Positions 54,591 to 63,054 are shown, counted from the first letter of the stretch. The stretch: DNA of 64,000 bases from Clostridiales bacterium (GCA_014799665.1 JAAVHP010000006.1:35600-99599), one strand, 5' to 3'. A program made the numbers and translations. The notes: generated by a model from the sequence alone, not told the origin.

Positions 54591-55370
54591 ATGTGGTGGA
54601 ATAGTATGTCGGCGTTTCAGCAAGCAGCGTTCATTATTGCGTGTGCCGCGACCGCGGTGCTTATAGTGCAAATAATACTCATGCTTGTGGGCGGCAGCAA
54701 CGACGCGGACGTAACGGGCGGAGGCGGTCTTACCGACGGCGATATCGGCGGTGGCGGACTTACCGACGGCGATATTTCGGGTGGTGGTCTTACCGACGCA
54801 GACGTATCGTCGGGCGGAGGCAGTATGCTCGACTTCGACGTTCCGAGCGGAAGCGTTACTGACGGAAGCGACGGAATGAGCGACGGCGGCGGTGACGGAA
54901 CCGACAGCGAAGTTTCGGGCGGCGGTATCGCAGCGTTTGGCTTGCGCCTTTTAAGCCTTAGGTCGATAATAGCCTTCGCGGCAGTCGGCGGCTGGCTCGC
55001 TTACACGCTTTGCTATTTTATGGGCTGGTACGTAGCTCTGCCGGTTGCGCTCGTTTGCGGGTTCGCGGCGGCGTGCGGTATGGCAGGCGCGATAATCGGC
55101 ATGGAAAAGATGCAAAGTAGCGGCAACCTCAATCCGCAAAACGCGGTCGGCACGATAGGCACGGTATACCTGACCGTTCCCCCGTCACGCAGTGGCTACG
55201 GCAAGATAAACATCCTTATTCAGGAGCGCTATGCCGAGTACCAAGCCGTTACCGACAGCACCGAGCCGCTGCCCACAGCGTCCGAAATCAAAGTCGTCAA
55301 GCATATCGGCGCCAATATACTTCTTGTCGAAAAGTACAAAAAACCGTCGATAACGATTGAAAAAAACTAA
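54591..55370 (+). CDS. NfeD-like membrane protein with Gly-rich repeat loop
   Basis: A 259-residue protein. TM1 (about 10-33) is followed by a Gly/Asp-rich linker with three tandem GGGLTDGDI-like units (residues ~42-70), then two or three TMs (about 120-175) and an OB-fold-like C-terminal domain (NPQNAVGTIGTVYL... KINILIQ). NfeD proteins are partners of flotillins, and a flotillin-like gene follows 70 nt later. The ATG at 54591 after AAAAGGAG is used; the ORF upstream overlaps the promoter. Confidence 0.78.
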   Translation: MWWNSMSAFQQAAFIIACAATAVLIVQIILMLVGGSNDADVTGGGGLTDGDIGGGGLTDGDISGGGLTDADVSSGGGSMLDFDVPSGSVTDGSDGMSDGGGDGTDSEVSGGGIAAFGLRLLSLRSIIAFAAVGGWLAYTLCYFMGWYVALPVALVCGFAAACGMAGAIIGMEKMQSSGNLNPQNAVGTIGTVYLTVPPSRSGYGKINILIQERYAEYQAVTDSTEPLPTASEIKVVKHIGANILLVEKYKKPSITIEKN

Positions 55371-55440
55371 CGTAAATTTCCGGTTGATAACATACAAACT
55401 CTAATCACAGTCAAAAATACACAAAAGGAGTGTTAAAATT

Positions 55441-56901
55441 ATGCAAACCTGTTTCTCTTCCCTCTCCGGTGGCGCAGTAGGCGGCATTGTCGCCGTTGTG
55501 GTAGTCGCGGTACTGCTCATAATACTGCTCATCGCAACCGTCGCGGCGCGGTATAAAAAATGCCCGTCCGACAAAGTCATGGTCATATACGGTAAAGTCG
55601 GCAAAGCCTCCGACGGCACGGCACGCTCTGCCAAGTGTATCCACGGTGGCGCGGCATTTATATGGCCGTTCATCCAGTCGTACAGCTTCCTCGACCTCAC
55701 CCCCATATCCATTCAGGTCGACCTTAAAAACGCGCTGTCGCGCCAGAACATTCGTGTAGACGTTCCGTCGCGCTTCACCGTCGGTATCTCGACGGAAAAC
55801 GGCGTTATGCAAAACGCCGCCGAGCGTTTGCGCTCCCTTCCTCTCAACGAAATTCAACGCCTTGCCGAAGATATCATATTCGGTCAGCTCCGTTTGATCA
55901 TCGCGACCATGAATATCGAGGAAATCAACACCGACCGCGACAAGTTCCTCGAAGCGGTTTCCATCAACGTCGAGGGCGAGCTTAAAAAGATCGGTCTTCG
56001 CCTTATCAACGTTAACGTAACCGATATCAACGACGAGTCCGGCTATATAGACGCGCTCGGTAAGGAAGCCGCCGCCAAGGTTATCAACGACGCTAAAAAA
56101 TCGGTTGCCGAAAAGAACCGCGACGGTTCGATCGGCGAAGCAAACGCCAACAAGGACGAACGTATCCAAGTCGCCGCCGCCAATTCCGAGGCTATCGACG
56201 GCGAGAACAAATCCAAAGTTTTGGTCAGTCAATCCAACGCCCGACTTCGCGAAGCGGAAGCGGAAGCCAACCGCGTAGCGCAATCGGCCGAGTTCATTGC
56301 TCAAGCGAAAGCCAACGAGGAAGCGTATAAAGCCGAACAGCAAGCCGAGTTGGAACGTGCCAAGCGCGAACGCGCAACGCTCGAAGCTGACGTTCTCGTA
56401 AACGCCGAAATCCAAAAACGCAAAGCGGAAATCGAAGCGGAAGCCGAAGCCGAACGCATTCGCCGCAGAGCACAAGGTGAAGCGGACGCCGCCTACGCCA
56501 AGAAAGTTGCAGAAGCTAAGGGTCAACTCGAAATACTCACCAAGCAAGCCGAAGGTTTCGGAAAGATCATCGAAAAATCGGGTGGTAAGAGCGACGACGC
56601 AGTCAAAATGCTTATCGCCGACAAGATTCAAAACCTCGTCGCCATGCAGGTCGACGCAATCAAGAACCTCAAAATCGACAAGGTCACCGTTTGGGACAGC
56701 ATGAAAGACGGTCAGCCGACGACGGCAAACTTCCTTTCGGGTATGCTCGGCGCAGTTCCGCCGCTTAACGAGCTGTTCAAGATGAACGGCATGGAGCTCC
56801 CCACTTACCTCGGCAAAGTCGCAGACGATCAAGCGACCGAACCCACCGAAGTAAAAGAGCCCACCAAAAAGTCTTACACCAAAAAACCCAAAACCGAGTA
56901 G
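55441..56901 (+). CDS. Flotillin-like SPFH protein
   Basis: A 486-residue membrane-microdomain scaffold. N-terminal TM (about 12-38), SPFH domain (about 45-205; CPSDKVMVIYGKVG, DVPSRFTVGIS), then a long Ala/Glu coiled coil (about 205-370) rich in EAEAEAERIRRRA repeats, and a C-terminal domain. It matches YuaG/FloT. AAAGGAG precedes the ATG. The N-terminal SLSGGAVGGIVA is almost identical to LemA at 25941. The hairpin repeat starts at its stop codon. Confidence 0.9.
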   Translation: MQTCFSSLSGGAVGGIVAVVVVAVLLIILLIATVAARYKKCPSDKVMVIYGKVGKASDGTARSAKCIHGGAAFIWPFIQSYSFLDLTPISIQVDLKNALSRQNIRVDVPSRFTVGISTENGVMQNAAERLRSLPLNEIQRLAEDIIFGQLRLIIATMNIEEINTDRDKFLEAVSINVEGELKKIGLRLINVNVTDINDESGYIDALGKEAAAKVINDAKKSVAEKNRDGSIGEANANKDERIQVAAANSEAIDGENKSKVLVSQSNARLREAEAEANRVAQSAEFIAQAKANEEAYKAEQQAELERAKRERATLEADVLVNAEIQKRKAEIEAEAEAERIRRRAQGEADAAYAKKVAEAKGQLEILTKQAEGFGKIIEKSGGKSDDAVKMLIADKIQNLVAMQVDAIKNLKIDKVTVWDSMKDGQPTTANFLSGMLGAVPPLNELFKMNGMELPTYLGKVADDQATEPTEVKEPTKKSYTKKPKTE

Positions 56902-56940
56902 TTACTTCTTTAGACAAAGAAGTAACCAAGAAACCTTTAC
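56901..56940 (+). repeat. Stop-codon-associated hairpin repeat behind the flotillin gene
   Basis: The last base of the stop codon begins GTTACTTCTTT / AAAGAAGTAAC (perfect 11-bp stem), followed by CAAGAAACCTTTAC. This is the cleanest copy of the family. Confidence 0.75.
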
Positions 56941-56950
56941 GTTAATATAC

Positions 56951-56983
56951 AAAAACGCCCGTTCAATAGAGCGGGCGTTTTTA
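56951..56983. terminator. Bidirectional terminator between flotillin and DUF4097 genes
   Basis: AAAACGCCCG / CGGGCGTTTT with a 10-nt loop and T-runs on both sides; it serves both convergent genes. Confidence 0.88.
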
Positions 56984-57004
56984 TTTGCTTTTATTGTTTG
57001 ATGA

Positions 57005-57955
57005 TCAAACGAATTTCAGCTTAACACTGTTGTTCGTACCGCTTAGTTCGATAAGCTTATCGGTAGTGCCCGTGCGGTCGTGCGGCATATTGCGCCCGTC
57101 CGTTCTTACGGTATACTCGCTCTCGTTACCTACTATCTCGATATACGCGCCAAGATTGACCGTATCGATCGACAGCTTATCGAGCGTGACCTTTTTAAGA
57201 TCGCAATCGGTATTCGTGCCGTCGATCACGAACGACTTAAATTCGCTGTTCTCAGACGTAATATCGAGGTTGGTCGCGTCCACAAACAAATCTTGTATTT
57301 TACAATCTTCAATATCTATATTTGCGTTTACGGTGTTCACAGACGTACTGTCTGCGGTTAGCCTATCGAACTCACAGTGCGTGTTCTTGCCTACTATAGT
57401 CAGCTCGCCCACCCTGCAATCTTTAAACTCGATATCACCGTTAGTAACGTCAATATTGAGCTTGCCGAACTCGACGTTCGTAAAACCGATATTTGCGTTG
57501 GTACTGTTTATCGAAAACTCGTCAAAGCTTACGCCATCGAAAGAAATATCGCCGTTTAAGCCGTTTATTTCGAATGTAACGCCCGAAACGACTGTCAGGG
57601 CAAACTTATGCGAGTGCCTGCCGAAGTCGAATATACCGCTCTTAAACGGGTTATATTTGTACTTTTCCACTACGGACAGCACGCCGTTATTCTCCTCTAC
57701 GAAAACCTCGGAATTGTCCGCTTCGTAGTAGTCGAGCGCCACGCTGTCGCCCTTCGTCACCGTCAGAGGAAAGGACGAAAGGTTTACGCTTATGCTTTTG
57801 ATCTCGTCCTCGCACTCATACGATTGCGCGGTATACGTTGTCGAATCTAGCCGAGTAAAATCCCAATCTATAATCGACATCCCCACTATCCAAACTATCA
57901 CGCCGGCGAGCAAAGCCGCAACGCCTACGGCGAGTATTTTACCTGTACGTTTCAT
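57005..57955 (-). CDS. DUF4097-type beta-solenoid protein, membrane-anchored
   Basis: A 316-residue protein with one N-terminal TM (about 8-28) and an exported beta-helix made of ~20-residue repeats (for example INGLNGDISFDGVSFDEF, then NSTNANIGFTNVEFGKL and VTNGDIEFKDC). DUF4097 proteins commonly follow PadR and HAAS/DUF1700 genes and are thought to sense the envelope; the role is unproven. It overlaps the HAAS gene by 4 nt. Confidence 0.82.
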   Translation of the reverse strand: MKRTGKILAVGVAALLAGVIVWIVGMSIIDWDFTRLDSTTYTAQSYECEDEIKSISVNLSSFPLTVTKGDSVALDYYEADNSEVFVEENNGVLSVVEKYKYNPFKSGIFDFGRHSHKFALTVVSGVTFEINGLNGDISFDGVSFDEFSINSTNANIGFTNVEFGKLNIDVTNGDIEFKDCRVGELTIVGKNTHCEFDRLTADSTSVNTVNANIDIEDCKIQDLFVDATNLDITSENSEFKSFVIDGTNTDCDLKKVTLDKLSIDTVNLGAYIEIVGNESEYTVRTDGRNMPHDRTGTTDKLIELSGTNNSVKLKFV

Positions 57956-58725
57956 GCGCTCTCCTTTTTGTTTACCTTGAAGATGCTTTTGAAAAGCTTT
58001 TGAGTAAGTACGGCGTACAGCCTAATTCCCTTTACGCACAACATCGTGATCACTATGCCGAGACCGATAAGCGCTATGCCTATACCGAGCTGAGCAAGTC
58101 CCGAACCTGCCGCGCCCGAGAACAACGGTCCGCACGCCACGACTACCGAGTAAACTCCGCCTATGCCAATGCCTATCCCTGATATTACGAACGCCGCAAG
58201 CACTATCCACAAAGCCACTGCCGCAATGACGAGTCCGAAGCCCGTAACAACGTTTATAATAAGAAAGATCGCGACTTTAAGATTGCGTTTATCGCTTTCG
58301 GAGAGCTTATCGTATTCGCTGGGCTCAATCGCACTCTCCCTCTTCGGCTTGGTCTTAACGTTTTTAACCTCGATAAATTCGTCCGGCTTGTTGTCGTCGT
58401 ACCCCTCGAATATCCCGTCGTAAACCTGTTTGATCGGCTCGCTCGGCTTCTTGGGTTCGCTCTGCTTTTTAGTAGCCGTCGGCTCGTCGAACGGCGTTGA
58501 GATATGCCCGTCCTCCGGCAAAAGCTCGCCGTCGTACTCGGACAGTATTTTATCGGCGACGTCCGCGGGATTGCCGAACTCGCGAATGATCTCGCGTTCG
58601 CTCTTTCCGCGCTCGATATAGTCCTCGAACATCTCGTTATAGTAGTCGAGCACCCGCGCTATCTCGTCGCTCGGCAAACGGTGAATATTCTTTTTAAGTT
58701 CATGTTCCCATTCGTACTTGGTCAT
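57952..58725 (-). CDS. HAAS/DUF1700-domain membrane protein
   Basis: A 257-residue protein. The N-terminal HAAS domain (MTKYEWEHELKKNIHRLP, YYNEMFEDYIERGKSE, FGNPADVADKIL) is followed by a charged linker (about 75-150) and four TMs at the C-terminus. HAAS proteins pair with PadR regulators. The ATG at 58725 lies 2 nt after the PadR stop; the longer frame from 58878 overlaps padR and is rejected. Confidence 0.85.
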   Translation of the reverse strand: MTKYEWEHELKKNIHRLPSDEIARVLDYYNEMFEDYIERGKSEREIIREFGNPADVADKILSEYDGELLPEDGHISTPFDEPTATKKQSEPKKPSEPIKQVYDGIFEGYDDNKPDEFIEVKNVKTKPKRESAIEPSEYDKLSESDKRNLKVAIFLIINVVTGFGLVIAAVALWIVLAAFVISGIGIGIGGVYSVVVACGPLFSGAAGSGLAQLGIGIALIGLGIVITMLCVKGIRLYAVLTQKLFKSIFKVNKKESA

Positions 58726-58727
58726 GA

Positions 58728-59039
58728 TCAGCGCCCTTCCCTGTAAATGAATTCGTATATTCGTTTTAGCTCGTCCAGATCGTCCAGCGAGCCTTTTATT
58801 CTGTCCTTGCCCGCTTGGGTTATCATGTAATATTTTCTGAGCCTGCCGTTGTATTCCTTGCTCCGCGTAGTCAAGCACCCCGTAGATTCAAGCCGTTTGA
58901 GTATTGGATACAGCGTACTCTCGCTTATCTCGATATACGGCGATATGTCGCTGATTATCTTGTACCCGTAGCTCTCCTCTTTATTGAGCGACGCCAATAC
59001 GCAGAGTTCGAGCAAGCCTTTTTTTAATTGAACGTCCAC
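58728..59039 (-). CDS. PadR-family transcriptional regulator
   Basis: A 103-residue winged-helix PadR protein: LKKGLLELCVLASLNKEESYG, ISESTLYPILKRLESTG and RKYYMITQAGKDR. The start is GTG with AAGGAGGGC upstream. It is the first gene of padR-HAAS-DUF4097, a common three-gene envelope-related operon, and probably autoregulates through the dyad in its promoter. Confidence 0.92.
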   Translation of the reverse strand: MDVQLKKGLLELCVLASLNKEESYGYKIISDISPYIEISESTLYPILKRLESTGCLTTRSKEYNGRLRKYYMITQAGKDRIKGSLDDLDELKRIYEFIYREGR

Positions 59040-59113
59040 CGCCGCCCTCCTTAAAAATAATCGATATCGTGCGCAAAAATATTCATTAATTGCAGCTCAA
59101 TACTGTTGAATAC

Positions 59114-59143
59114 ATAATACCACGCATTACATAGTATTGTCAA
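59114..59143 (-). promoter_or_regulatory. padR operon promoter with an overlapping dyad
   Basis: TTGACA (59138-59143) and TATTAT (59114-59119) on the minus strand, spacing 18 nt. A dyad AATAC-N13-GTATT (59116-59138) spans the spacer and is a likely PadR operator. Confidence 0.7.
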
Positions 59144-59145
59144 TA

Positions 59146-59169
59146 GAAAAAATCCCCTTTCGGGGATTT
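59146..59169 (-). terminator. Terminator of the tetR-ABC operon
   Basis: AAATCCCC / GGGGATTT with a 4-nt loop followed on the minus strand by six Ts. It comes after the palindromic element at 59235-59377. Confidence 0.8.
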
Positions 59170-59234
59170 CTAATAAAACTCTAATGTTTGTAAGAATTAT
59201 TTAAGAAAATCAATCTTCGCTCATAAGAGATGCT

Positions 59235-59377
59235 GATTAAGTGACGCGAGCGAGATTGTGTCGGCGATTTGTGCGAGACGAACACAATATGTTACGCTCG
59301 TAGCAGCGCTACTGCGCGTGTTATATTGTGGCACGTATCGCACAAATCGACAACTAGGTCGCCGCACGAACTTAATC
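59235..59377. repeat. Large palindromic intergenic element, 143 bp
   Basis: GATTAAGT at one end and ACTTAATC at the other. The halves match as inverted repeats (GCGA, GATTTGTGCGA, ACAATAT) and the core GTAGCAGCGCTAC (59300-59312) is at the exact centre, identical to the core at 52113. One end overlaps the stop codon of the ABC permease, so it lies in that operon's 3' untranslated region. Confidence 0.78.
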
Positions 59378-60508
59378 ATCAACTCGCATAGTCTTTTTGA
59401 CGGACACGCGCGAGATTTTAAACGAGTAGAAGCCCATTACCGCTACGTACGCCGCTATGAACGCGCCGAGCGTAATAAAGAACGCCGCTACGTCAAAGCT
59501 ATACTCTGGCATATTAGGCACGTTCACGTATACGAGATCCATCATCAATCTGAGCAGCCCGTACTGATAAACCGTCCCTACCCCGAAGCCCAACAGCGCG
59601 AACGGAACATAACCGACGAGCAGTATTGCGATTCGTTCAAAGGTCGAATAACCGAATGCTTTCATGAGCGAGATATTACGCGCGTTGGCATTTATAACCG
59701 TTGTAACCGCCATAATCATGGCCGTGATCGCCAAAACGATTCCGATTGATAAAATCATTACCCCCATCGTCACGGAGCTTAGAGTGCGCATGGACGCGCC
59801 CATTTGCACCATTGCCGAAAAGCAAAAGCACGAAAACGCTATAAAGAATACCGTCGATTTTTTACTGCGCAGTACGGACAGCGCCATTTCTACGGGGAAC
59901 GAGCGTTCCCTATCTGACACCCTTTTGACCGCTTTCGCTCGCCCGTTGTTTTTGAGCATGTCGCCCACATTCTGCCTTAAAGTAAGCGCGGCGTACCCGC
60001 ACGACAAAAGCGAGAATACCGCGCTCGGCATGATCACAAGCACAACGAATAACCAAAACCGAAACTGCGGCACGACCTCGGGCATACCGTCCAGCGTAAG
60101 CTCTTTATAAATCAACGGCATTATCGCCCACCCCGCGCAAAAGCCGAGAAGCGCGCCGATCCCTACGCTCAGCCCGAACACCCAAAAGGATACGGCTATC
60201 CTCCCGTTCGAGTAGCCGAGCGCTTTTAGTAGCCCGAACCGCTTGCGGTTGCCGTCCACGAAAAGCATAATATAAAACGCAAGCATACCGACGGCGATAA
60301 GGCAAAGCACGCCGCCAGTAATCACGCATACAAGCTTAGACGTAGCTATTTGCGCGTCGTACAAAACCTTGTATTGTTCGCCCACCGTATCGCCGAGCGC
60401 CGATGCGTCGCAGTAATAGTTAAGAAAGAAAGTGCAAACAAACACCGCGCAAAAGCACACTATCGATATACCGACGAGCTTTATTCCGTCCTTAATACTT
60501 ATTACCAT
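59372..60508 (-). CDS. ABC transporter permease, FtsX/MacB-like
   Basis: A 378-residue membrane protein. One N-terminal TM (about 10-30), three TMs around 58-185 and a second FtsX-like core (about 250-370) with KAFGYSTFERI; a LKALGYSNGRI motif is in the first core. This duplicated layout is typical of FtsX-family permeases with little extracellular domain. The ABC ATPase lies 6 nt upstream and a TetR gene before that, suggesting an inducible export or resistance system. Confidence 0.87.
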   Translation of the reverse strand: MVISIKDGIKLVGISIVCFCAVFVCTFFLNYYCDASALGDTVGEQYKVLYDAQIATSKLVCVITGGVLCLIAVGMLAFYIMLFVDGNRKRFGLLKALGYSNGRIAVSFWVFGLSVGIGALLGFCAGWAIMPLIYKELTLDGMPEVVPQFRFWLFVVLVIMPSAVFSLLSCGYAALTLRQNVGDMLKNNGRAKAVKRVSDRERSFPVEMALSVLRSKKSTVFFIAFSCFCFSAMVQMGASMRTLSSVTMGVMILSIGIVLAITAMIMAVTTVINANARNISLMKAFGYSTFERIAILLVGYVPFALLGFGVGTVYQYGLLRLMMDLVYVNVPNMPEYSFDVAAFFITLGAFIAAYVAVMGFYSFKISRVSVKKTMRVDD

Positions 60509-60514
60509 CGCCCG

Positions 60515-61198
60515 TCACCACTCGATGTCATACGCCGATTTTACGACCGAATTTTTCGTTACCTCGACGATCCTTCCGCTGTTCATTTTTATTACGGTGT
60601 CGGCGGTTTCGGCTATATTGCGGTTATGCGTAACCATTACCATGGTAAAGCCACGCTCGCGCTTGAGCTTTATCATATAATCGAGTACGCTCCGCCCCGT
60701 TTGCTCGTCGAGCGCGCCCGTCGGCTCGTCGGAGAAAAGCACGCGCGGATTTTTGGCGAGCGCGCGAGCAATGCACACGCGTTGCTGTTCCCCGCCCGAA
60801 AGCTCGCTAGGCTTAGCTTTAAGCCTGTCAGCAAGCCCTACGGCGGCTATCGTTTCGCGGTAGTCTTTATTACTCGCAAGGTCCGCACCCAGCCGCACGT
60901 TGTTTTCCACGTTCATGTGTTCGAGCAAGTAATATTGCTGAAATATGAACCCGACCGACTTACGGCGGAAAAAAGTGAGCTGTTTATCGGTCATAGCCGA
61001 AAGCTCCTGCCCGTCGCAGAACACGGTGCCGCTGTCCATCTTTTCCAGCCCCGAAAGCACGGACAAAAGCGTGGACTTACCCGAACCTGACGCGCCGAGA
61101 ATGACGGCGAACTCGCCGTCCGCAATATCGACCGAAACGTCCTTTAATATCGGCTCGCCGCCATTGAACGATTTATATATCCCGTTGGCTTTTATCAT
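60515..61198 (-). CDS. ABC transporter ATP-binding protein, MacB/LolD type
   Basis: A 227-residue ATPase: Walker [11 protein letters not shown]-loop [10 protein letters not shown], signature LSGGEQQR, Walker [14 protein letters not shown] and H-loop MVTHNR. The MacB/LolD subfamily is indicated by SDEPTGALD. It pairs with the FtsX-like permease downstream and lies 3 nt after tetR. Confidence 0.94.
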   Translation of the reverse strand: MIKANGIYKSFNGGEPILKDVSVDIADGEFAVILGASGSGKSTLLSVLSGLEKMDSGTVFCDGQELSAMTDKQLTFFRRKSVGFIFQQYYLLEHMNVENNVRLGADLASNKDYRETIAAVGLADRLKAKPSELSGGEQQRVCIARALAKNPRVLFSDEPTGALDEQTGRSVLDYMIKLKRERGFTMVMVTHNRNIAETADTVIKMNSGRIVEVTKNSVVKSAYDIEW

Positions 61199-61201
61199 TG
61201 T

Positions 61202-61780
61202 CTATTTACCGCCCTGCGTTTTGTATTTTACTATAAGGCTCGTGCATACGTCGGTCATCATGTTTGAAATCTCGTCCGCACTGAACGAGCACACGCCGGT
61301 CACGATAAGCGTAGCTATTCCGTGCGTGTACAGCCACATATTCACGTATAGCTTTTTCGCCGTCGCTTCATCGAACCCGTAGCCGTCGACTATCGAGCGC
61401 AAGATCTCTTTTGCGCTGTCGTCGACTAAATTTAGAATATAGTTCACGTCAGGCGTGCCGTGCATATCGCGCATAAATAGTAACGCAAACAGCTGCGGAC
61501 GCTCGCTCGCAAACCGAATATAGCTTTTGCCTACACCCTTAAATGCAGGGCTTTCGGTAAGCCCCTCGTCCACGTACGACTTGTATACCGACTTTGCCGC
61601 TGTGATAACCTGGGTCAAAACCTCGTCCATGCTCGAAAACAGCGTAAAGATCGGGCGCGCCGAACTGTTAAGCGCACCGCCAAGCGACCGCGCCGTAAGC
61701 GCTTTTTCTCCCTCTTGCTCGACGATACCGAGCGCGGCGGATATTACTTCTTCCCTTGTAAACTTAGCCTTAGGCGGCAT
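61202..61780 (-). CDS. TetR-family transcriptional regulator of the ABC operon
   Basis: A 192-residue TetR protein. The HTH is FTREEVISAALGIVEQEG, then LTARSLGGALNSSARPIF. The all-helical C-terminal part would bind the inducer. AGAGAGG precedes the ATG. It is the first gene of tetR-ATPase-permease, with a direct-repeat operator at its start point, so it is probably an autorepressor. Confidence 0.92.
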   Translation of the reverse strand: MPPKAKFTREEVISAALGIVEQEGEKALTARSLGGALNSSARPIFTLFSSMDEVLTQVITAAKSVYKSYVDEGLTESPAFKGVGKSYIRFASERPQLFALLFMRDMHGTPDVNYILNLVDDSAKEILRSIVDGYGFDEATAKKLYVNMWLYTHGIATLIVTGVCSFSADEISNMMTDVCTSLIVKYKTQGGK

Positions 61781-61819
61781 AACAACCTCTCTTAATCAGG
61801 CAAACAACCTGTATACTAA

Positions 61820-61845
61820 AACATTTGTTTTGCAACATTTGTTTT
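61820..61845 (-). promoter_or_regulatory. Likely TetR operator: two direct copies of AACATTTGTTTT
   Basis: Two identical 12-bp boxes (61820-61831 and 61834-61845), each with AACA..TGTT symmetry and a 14-bp period, cover the predicted transcription start just downstream of the -10 box. Confidence 0.6.
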
Positions 61846-61874
61846 ATTTTAAATCAAAAAATAAAATTTGTCAA
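61846..61874 (-). promoter_or_regulatory. Promoter of tetR-ABC operon
   Basis: TTGACA (61869-61874) and TAAAAT (61846-61851) on the minus strand with 17-nt spacing. The remaining gap up to 62034 is AT-rich with no recognisable gene. Confidence 0.78.
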
Positions 61875-62034
61875 TAGAATTACGAATAATATTTTATAAC
61901 CTGCACAACATATTAGTGTAAGGCAACCACGGTTTAAAAAGAAGTTCATTGATTTATTTCGATAATTTACTTCGAGCCGATAGCTTTACAAGACTATTCG
62001 CTAAAAAACATACAAAAGACGAAAACATTAGCGA

Positions 62035-62080
62035 AACGAAAAATCCCCACGATACCATGTATTGCGGAGATTTTTTCGTT
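62035..62080 (-). terminator. Hairpin downstream of the DUF2089 gene
   Basis: AACGAAAAATC pairs with GATTTTTTCGTT (one bulge), with inner CC/GG pairing; the minus strand has T-rich sequence at the hairpin's 3' arm. It is a probable terminator, about 70 nt after the stop. Confidence 0.55.
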
Positions 62081-62148
62081 TTGTATTTTTTAACCTAATT
62101 ATAACTTATCAACCTTGCGAAAACTACAAAGCACTTAATCGAAAAGTC

Positions 62149-62895
62149 CTATTTATTCATGTATTCGGGGTTTATTGTAATAAAACCACCACGCCCTTGA
62201 CTTCTGTGATTAACCGCAATACCCGCCCAATCAAGTATACCCGAAAAGTATGTAGAGCGGCGCAGCGTTGTATCGCCAACGTGCGCGCCGTAGAATTCCG
62301 TGGAAATAAATCCGTCAATCGTATCCAACGGCAATTCATCGCTACCAATCACTGCACCGCTATGAGCGGCACTATCACCTCGATACATCTTACCCCCGAG
62401 AGAAACAGCCTTTTTAACTATAGCATCGAATATACGCCATTCTAATACGACACCACGCAAACCTTTCGACTCCAAGCCGCCTTTTGTCGGCGATAACCAA
62501 AACGGAACTGGGTCTCCTTTAAGCACTGGCATTAACGCTTGCCCGCCATGAGCAATGATCCTGTCTTGTAAAGTTTGAATTACTTTGCTTCCGTTAGCCA
62601 TCTCGTAAAATTCATTTTTATCGACCATTATTTCCCCTCCTAATTTTAAGTAAATAGTTTTTAGTTTACTTTTTATACCGTCATAGCTTTCATTATACAA
62701 AGCCTGCATTTTAGAGATATTCCCCTCAACAAAAATAAACTGTTTAACGAATTCAAAATCTTGCGAATCTAATTCGCCGAACATACCAATTTCAAAACTG
62801 CCGCTGACTTTCACGTCGCAATTTTTACACGACAGCTCGGATATAACCAAATCATTACCGCATGAAGGACATTTTTGCAATATTTTGTTAGACAT
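62149..62895 (-). CDS. DUF2089-type zinc-ribbon/HTH protein with an unrecognised C-terminal domain
   Basis: A 248-residue protein. Residues 1-90 match DUF2089: CPSCGNDLVISELSCKNCDV is a zinc ribbon and the following FVEGNISKMQALYNESYDGI with LKTIYLKLG resembles its HTH. The remaining ~150 residues (from EFYEMANGSKVIQTLQDR to the end) match nothing I know; they hold WRIFDAIVKKAV and YFSGILDWAGIAVNHRSQG. Typical DUF2089 proteins are only about 90-120 residues. The ATG at 62895 lies 10 nt after GGGAG. Confidence 0.6.
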   Translation of the reverse strand: MSNKILQKCPSCGNDLVISELSCKNCDVKVSGSFEIGMFGELDSQDFEFVKQFIFVEGNISKMQALYNESYDGIKSKLKTIYLKLGGEIMVDKNEFYEMANGSKVIQTLQDRIIAHGGQALMPVLKGDPVPFWLSPTKGGLESKGLRGVVLEWRIFDAIVKKAVSLGGKMYRGDSAAHSGAVIGSDELPLDTIDGFISTEFYGAHVGDTTLRRSTYFSGILDWAGIAVNHRSQGRGGFITINPEYMNK

Positions 62896-62923
62896 AATTA
62901 TCAAGCTCCCTTATTTTTCTTCA

Positions 62924-62952
62924 ATAATAACAAAAAATTTAAATTATGTCAA
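62924..62952 (-). promoter_or_regulatory. Promoter of the DUF2089 gene
   Basis: TTGACA (62947-62952) and TATTAT (62924-62929) on the minus strand, 17 nt apart, located between the 16S terminator and the gene. Confidence 0.8.
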
Positions 62953-63054
62953 GTATTTTTGCAAATATTTCTAATTATGCGCAAATTATTTACACTATTC
63001 ACATTTATTATCAAATTTTTGAATACTACAAACCGCGTTTAAAATTACAAAACA

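Noticed and set aside
55411..56832. 473-codon minus-strand frame opposite the flotillin gene
   Set aside because: Its Phe/Gly/Val-rich translation mirrors the Glu/Ala-rich coiled coil; no motif or ribosome-binding site supports it.
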